Positions 14,229-18,455 of a stretch of 18,455 nt of DNA are shown here, in pieces. The position numbers and the translations under genes were made by a program. The stretch is from positions 1 through 18,455 of the forward strand of contig CAMKNF010000019.1 in the NCBI GenBank assembly GCA_946414115.1, read 5' to 3'. The DNA is from an uncultured Ruminococcus sp. GTDB lineage: Bacteria; Bacillota; Clostridia; Oscillospirales; Acutalibacteraceae. Each line of letters opens with the position of its first letter. Position 1 is the first letter of the stretch. Below the pieces are notes generated by a model, which was not told where the DNA came from, did no database searches, and saw only the letters and a program-made list of their open reading frames with translations.

Positions 14229-14604
14229 CTGACAATTGGTAAAAATTCACTATAATAATTTTATAAAATTCGTTTTTATACGAAAGTTATATAAAGCTTA
14301 AAATACTAAAATGACGTATCTATTAAAAGAAAATAGATTTGATTGAGCATATTGCACAATTTCTTTATGAGCAAAATAAACAAAATTATAAATTGAAATT
14401 TATGCAATAAGTGAAAACAAGGGTTTAATTGAGTAAAACTATACAAAAAATTAATTGAAATTTAACAATATAGATAAAAAGTACAAAGGGAGTTGAAATT
14501 TCGTTGCGTTTTTGATATTATTTATGTAGTGGGACAAAACTGCTTTTGTGCAATTTGCTCCATAAAAATTATTAAAAATATTTTTTTGAAAGAGGGATAT
14601 TCCA
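14229..14604 (+). promoter_or_regulatory. candidate promoter, operator and long leader of the sugar-transport operon
   Basis: CTGACA (14229-14234), 16 bases, then TATAAT (14251-14256) is the best promoter candidate. The inverted repeat ttcgt-N6-acgaa (14269-14284) lies just past the expected start and could be an operator. The remaining 320 bases are very AT-rich with no gene, no clear cre box and no riboswitch core that I recognise. A second promoter nearer the gene is possible. Confidence 0.45.
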
Positions 14605-15930
14605 ATGAAAAAGATTCTTGCCATTCTTATGGCCGGTGTACTCACAGCTACTGCATTCGCAGGCTGCGGCGGTGGCGGCGAGTCATCAAACACAAATTCA
14701 GGTTCATCTTCAAAATCGGGCGAAAGCTCAGCAACCGGTGTTAACGCTTCAACGGTTGACTATGCTTACTTCGGTAATGAGGACAACGTAAAGCTTAAGG
14801 TTTGGGCTCCTGACGCTGCTGTAAACCTTGTTAAGAAGCAGATTGAAGAATTCAAGAAGACTTATTCCGAAAAGAAATTCGACATCACAGTTATTGCTCA
14901 GGGTGAAAGCGATGCTGCTACTCAGATGCTCAACGACGCTTCTGCTGCTGCAGACGTATTCAGCTTACCGAGTGACCAGCTCAACAAGCTCGTTGACGCA
15001 GGCGTTATCGCTCCCGTAGCTAAGGGCTTCACTGATTTTGTAACAACTTCAAATTCAGAAGACACTGTTAAGGCAGGCACAATCAGCGATACTCTTTATG
15101 CTTATCCCGAAACAAACGACAACGGTTACTATATGGTATATGACAACACAGTAGTAACAGATGAAGACGCAAAGACTCTTGAGGGCACACTTGCTGCTTG
15201 TAAGAAAGCCGGCAAGAAGTTCATCTTCGACGCAGGCGACGGCTTCTATGCTTGTACTTTTGCTTTCACAGCAGGCGCAAAGATTGACGGATTTGAAGAA
15301 GACGGCATCACACAGAAGTTTGTTGAGTACGATGAGGACGCAGCTGTAAAGACATTACAGGCTTTTGCAAAGCTCATCAAGGACTACAAGGGTACATTTA
15401 CTTCACTTAACGTAAAGAACGTTGCTTCAGGCTTCAAGAACGGCACATGCGGCGCAGGTATTGACGGTTCTTGGGATACAAAGGTAAACAAGGAATCACT
15501 CGGCGATAAGTTCGGCGCAGCTAAGCTTCCTACAATCAACGTTGACGGCGAAGACAAGCAGCTCGTTTCAATGTTCGGTTATAAGTACATTGGTGTAAAC
15601 GGCTCTTCTAAATTCCCCAACTCCGCTCAGATTCTTGCTCTCTACCTTTCAGGCGAAGAGTGCCAGAAGCAGAGAACAGAAGAACTCGGCTGGGGTCCCT
15701 CTAACGTAAACGTTCAGAAGGATAAGGTTGTTACAGAAAGCCCCGTTCTTAACGCAATCAAGGCTCAGGCTGAAAACTCCTGCACACAGGTAAACATTGC
15801 TTCAACATTCTGGACTCCTATGGGTAACCTCGGCAACAAGCTCGTTGCTGACGAGTGGAAGCCCGACGATGCTGACGCAACAAGAAAGCTTCTCCAGGAT
15901 ACAATTAAAAACGTTCGTGACGAAGGTTAA
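14605..15930 (+). CDS. sugar ABC transporter substrate-binding lipoprotein (MalE/MdxE-like)
   Basis: This is a 441-residue extracellular binding protein, anchored as a lipoprotein. The signal sequence MKKILAILMAGVLTATAFAGC ends at the acylated Cys21, with Phe rather than Leu at -3. A Gly/Ser linker to about residue 50 follows. The mature family-1 solute-binding fold has VKLKVWAPDAA, DITVIAQGESD, AADVFSLPSDQLNKLVDAGVI, then YAYPETNDNGYYMVYDNTVV and FWTPMGNLGNKLV, the order seen in maltose/maltodextrin binding proteins. The following genes encode MalF- and MalG-like permeases. Codon use is strongly biased (gct, aag, aac), fitting high expression. Two hairpins follow it, which should favour more binding protein than permease. 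The exact sugar cannot be read; maltodextrin is the best guess. The ribosome site is agaggg. Confidence 0.88.
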   Translation: MKKILAILMAGVLTATAFAGCGGGGESSNTNSGSSSKSGESSATGVNASTVDYAYFGNEDNVKLKVWAPDAAVNLVKKQIEEFKKTYSEKKFDITVIAQGESDAATQMLNDASAAADVFSLPSDQLNKLVDAGVIAPVAKGFTDFVTTSNSEDTVKAGTISDTLYAYPETNDNGYYMVYDNTVVTDEDAKTLEGTLAACKKAGKKFIFDAGDGFYACTFAFTAGAKIDGFEEDGITQKFVEYDEDAAVKTLQAFAKLIKDYKGTFTSLNVKNVASGFKNGTCGAGIDGSWDTKVNKESLGDKFGAAKLPTINVDGEDKQLVSMFGYKYIGVNGSSKFPNSAQILALYLSGEECQKQRTEELGWGPSNVNVQKDKVVTESPVLNAIKAQAENSCTQVNIASTFWTPMGNLGNKLVADEWKPDDADATRKLLQDTIKNVRDEG

Positions 15931-15962
15931 TCGGTTTTAATCTGAATTTATAACGTATTGTT

Positions 15963-15996
15963 TTCGGGGCGCTTTGCAAAAGCAAGGTGCCCCGAA
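15963..15996 (+). terminator. intercistronic hairpin after the binding-protein gene
   Basis: Arms at 15963-15977 (ttcggggcgctttgc) and 15982-15996 (gcaaggtgccccgaa) pair fully over 15 positions with two G-U pairs and an AAAA loop. No T-run follows, so it is more likely a partial terminator or an mRNA-stabilising hairpin than a full stop. Confidence 0.75.
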
Positions 15997-16046
15997 TAAA
16001 AGCTATTACGCTCTTTCGTAACAACTGCGGAATATTTCCGTTTAGA

Positions 16047-16113
16047 TACACCAAACAAATAATGTTTTGTTATTATGAAAAGCGTAAGTAAAAGATATTA
16101 TTCGTTTGGTGTA
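16047..16113. repeat. 67-base inverted repeat between binding-protein and permease genes
   Basis: Arms tacaccaaacaaataat (16047-16063) and attattcgtttggtgta (16097-16113) match as inverted copies except at one position, around a 33-base centre. It may be a second intercistronic RNA hairpin, a pair of operator half-sites, or a tiny MITE-like element. No target duplication is seen at its flanks. Confidence 0.75.
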
Positions 16114-16189
16114 TTAACATTAATTTCAATATAATTTATTAGATTATATTTTAAGAGAGATTTGCAGACTTTATTTAAGGAGAGCTCAT

Positions 16190-17692
16190 ATGACATATGT
16201 AGAATACAAACAGCTCAATCCGTTTCAGAGGTTTGCCCATAATTTTAAGAAATTTATCCTGAACATTCCGCATGCACTTGCTTCTTTCTTTAAGGCAATC
16301 GGCAAGGCAATTGTCGGATTTTTCACAGGCATAGGCAAAGGCTTCAAAAACTACGGTGTTACCTTTGTTAAAGGTGACTGGGCTACAAAACTTTCCTATT
16401 TAATATTTGGTTTCGGTGATATTCACAAGGGTAAATATTATAAAGGAATCCTCTTTTTCCTAACAGAAGTGCTCTATGCACTCTATATGATTTTCTTTGG
16501 CTGGACTTATTTACAGAAATTCAACACACTCGGTACAGATGTAACAAAGCAGGGCTATAACGATCTGGGTATGCCTGTAACTGAATACGGCGATAACTCA
16601 ATGCTTATCCTGCTTTATTCGGTACTTTCAATCGTAATTACAATTCTTGTTTTTGCGGTTTATATTGCAAACATAAAAGACGCATATCACCATCAGGTTA
16701 TGAGAGCCGAGGGTGGAAAGCCTACATCGCTTAAGCACGATGTAAAGGAATTCCTTGACGGTAAATATCACATTACCCTTCTCTCATTCCCGACGCTTAT
16801 GATTGGCATTTTCAACATTATGCCAATGCTATTTATGATTTTGATTGCGTTCACAAACTACGACCAGCAGCACCTTCCTCCGGGAACACTGTTTACCTGG
16901 GTTGGTTTTGATAACTTCAGCTCGCTGTTCAACTTCGTTGACAGTGCAACAAAGGCTACAACGTTTATCGAACTCACAAAATGGACATTAATCTGGGCTG
17001 TAGTTGCTACATTTACTAACTACATTCTCGGTATGGTAGTTGCCCTTATGATTAATAAGAAGGGTATCAAGTTCAAGGCTTTGTGGAGAACACTTTTCGT
17101 TATTGCAATCGCTGTTCCCCAGTTCGTATCTCTCCTTCTTATGAATCAGATGCTCCAGACAAACGGTGCCATCAATATTCTGCTTTCATATTTCAACGGC
17201 GGTGTCAATCCGCAGATTCAGTTCCTGAACAGTACAACGCTGATGGCGAGATTGACGGTTATTATTGTAAACCTATGGGTAGGTATTCCGTACACTATCC
17301 TTTCAATGTCGGGTATTCTTATGAATATTCCGGAGGACTTGTACGAATCGGCACGTATTGACGGTGCAAGTCCTGTTAAAACATTTACAAAGATTACGCT
17401 GCCTTATATGATTTTCGTTACCACACCACAGCTTATTACACAGTTTGTTGGTAACATCAACAACTTCAACGTAATCTTCCTTTTAACGGGCGGCGGTCCT
17501 TCTACAGAACAGTTCTATCAGGCAGGACGAACCGATATTCTTGTAACCTGGCTGTTCAACCTGACTATGGGTTCACAGGACTACGGTCTTGCGGCGGCAA
17601 TCGGTATTCTTGTATTTATAGTATGCGCAACTCTGTCGCTGCTGATTTACAACAATTCTAAATCTATGAAAGATGAGGAGGCGTTCTCATGA
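16190..17692 (+). CDS. sugar ABC transporter permease (MalF-like)
   Basis: This is a 500-residue inner-membrane permease. Residues 1-75 are a cytoplasmic, amphipathic, Gly/Lys-rich lead (ASFFKAIGKAIVGFFTGIGKG). Two membrane segments follow at about 86-106 and 140-165, then a 40-residue soluble stretch, then the six-helix permease core from about 200. The EAA-loop motif that docks the ATPase is YESARIDGASPVKTFTKITLP near residues 383-403. The extra N-terminal helices match MalF/MdxF-type maltodextrin permeases rather than small 290-residue ones. The ribosome site is aaggag. The stop overlaps the next start by four bases (ATGA), showing translational coupling. The first visible gene of the operon is the binding-protein gene, 259 bases upstream. 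Confidence 0.9.
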   Translation: MTYVEYKQLNPFQRFAHNFKKFILNIPHALASFFKAIGKAIVGFFTGIGKGFKNYGVTFVKGDWATKLSYLIFGFGDIHKGKYYKGILFFLTEVLYALYMIFFGWTYLQKFNTLGTDVTKQGYNDLGMPVTEYGDNSMLILLYSVLSIVITILVFAVYIANIKDAYHHQVMRAEGGKPTSLKHDVKEFLDGKYHITLLSFPTLMIGIFNIMPMLFMILIAFTNYDQQHLPPGTLFTWVGFDNFSSLFNFVDSATKATTFIELTKWTLIWAVVATFTNYILGMVVALMINKKGIKFKALWRTLFVIAIAVPQFVSLLLMNQMLQTNGAINILLSYFNGGVNPQIQFLNSTTLMARLTVIIVNLWVGIPYTILSMSGILMNIPEDLYESARIDGASPVKTFTKITLPYMIFVTTPQLITQFVGNINNFNVIFLLTGGGPSTEQFYQAGRTDILVTWLFNLTMGSQDYGLAAAIGILVFIVCATLSLLIYNNSKSMKDEEAFS

Positions 17693-18455
17693 TAAAAAGC
17701 TATAAGTTAAGACGACACATTGCGAATGGCCTCATTTATCTTCTCCTTATTATTTTGGGTATCATTTGGATTTCTCCGTTTGTTTACCTGGTAATGCACT
17801 CTTTCAGAGCAGAAGGTCTTATTGCTGTTGACCATCTTATTCCGCAGCAGTGGACATTCCAGAACTACATAGACCTGTTCACGGGTGCAGGCGGAAACGC
17901 TTCCATTAACTTCCCGAGATGGTTCCTCAATACATTCGTAGTTGCTATTTTCAGCTGTATTATTTCAACGGTTTCCGTACTTATGGTAAGTTACGCATTC
18001 AGCCGTCTGAGATTCGGCGCTCGTAAAAAGTTTATGAATGTCGGTATGATTCTCGGTATGTTCCCCGGCTTTATGACAATGATTGCTATCTACTATCTGT
18101 TAAAGGCAATGGGTCTTACAGGTACACTCGTAGCTCTTGTTATCTGCTACAGCTGCGGTGCAGGTCTTGGATTCCAGATTTCAAAGGGCTTCTTCGATAC
18201 GATTCCGAGGGCTCTTGACGAAGCCGCCACAATTGACGGTGCAACAAAGAATCAGATTTTCTGGAGGATTATTCTTCCTATGTCTAAACCGATTGTAGTT
18301 TATACGGTTCTTACATCATTCATCGGTCCTTGGACAGACTTTATTCTTGCCAAGATTATTATGGGTGATAACCTTGATAACTACACGGTTGCTATCGGCT
18401 TGCAGAAGATGCTGAGTAACGACTTTATCAATACTTACTATAAGCAGTTCCTTGC
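17689..18455 (+). CDS. sugar ABC transporter permease (MalG-like), cut by window end
   Basis: The ATG overlaps the MalF-like stop (ATGA) and has a gaggagg ribosome site. About 255 codons are visible. It has a short N-terminus MIKSYKLRRHIANG, membrane segments starting LIYLLLIILGIIWISPFVY, a soluble segment, then the permease core with NTFVVAIFSCIISTVSVLMV. The ATPase-docking EAA loop reads ALDEAATIDGATKNQIFWRI, followed by ILPMSKP. MalG relatives are about 280 residues, so only the last part is missing. It pairs with the MalF-like protein to form the membrane channel. No ATP-binding subunit is in view; Firmicutes often use a shared MsmX ATPase encoded elsewhere. Confidence 0.92.
   Translation, partial: MIKSYKLRRHIANGLIYLLLIILGIIWISPFVYLVMHSFRAEGLIAVDHLIPQQWTFQNYIDLFTGAGGNASINFPRWFLNTFVVAIFSCIISTVSVLMVSYAFSRLRFGARKKFMNVGMILGMFPGFMTMIAIYYLLKAMGLTGTLVALVICYSCGAGLGFQISKGFFDTIPRALDEAATIDGATKNQIFWRIILPMSKPIVVYTVLTSFIGPWTDFILAKIIMGDNLDNYTVAIGLQKMLSNDFINTYYKQFL

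Overview
The window looks like chromosome of a low-to-moderate GC, Gram-positive gut Clostridium relative (Oscillospiraceae/Ruminococcaceae; Ruminococcus or [Eubacterium] siraeum-like). The grounds are a dockerin protein with a starch-module-like region, Big2 repeat surface proteins, MalE/F/G-type sugar transport, DAP-type MurE, strong Shine-Dalgarno sites and consensus sigma-A promoters. The genus is an inference.

Bases 1 to about 6170 are an eroded mobile region. An IS21-family element (istA on the minus strand, running off the window) sits at the 5' side of a DNA methyltransferase gene and has removed its N-terminal part. Next come a small unknown gene, a 5'-truncated fragment, a zinc-finger DUF6076-like gene on the minus strand, a RepA-like AAA ATPase, a hairpin-rich stretch that could be a transfer origin, a ribbon-helix-helix protein, a small gene broken by one extra A, and a serine recombinase that stops after its catalytic domain. 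Rep and recombinase genes share a 14-base leader box and both have inverted repeats at the promoter. No relaxase is visible. Taken together this is the wreck of an integrative mobilisable element.

Bases 6170 to 9180 are core genome: a tRNA-Trp gene (minus) with its own consensus promoter and terminator, then a divergent NAD-salvage locus. A 54-residue zinc-ribbon gene and nicotinamidase pncA run leftward and nicotinate phosphoribosyltransferase pncB runs rightward. The two putative -35 boxes lie in the arms of one inverted repeat.

Bases 9200 to 12630 hold two secreted proteins: a 708-residue protein with an unassigned N-terminal region and five C-terminal Big2 domains, and a 326-residue protein with a C-terminal type I dockerin. 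Both have clear promoters and terminators. A bidirectional terminator separates the dockerin gene from convergent murE.

Bases 14190 to the end hold a carbohydrate ABC importer: a lipoprotein binding protein after a long AT-rich leader, then two intercistronic hairpins, then MalF-like and MalG-like permeases (the last one cut by the window end). No ATPase gene is present, as is usual where a shared MsmX-type ATPase is encoded elsewhere. The secreted proteins plus the importer suggest capture and uptake of alpha-glucan oligosaccharides, but the substrate is inferred from family likeness only.
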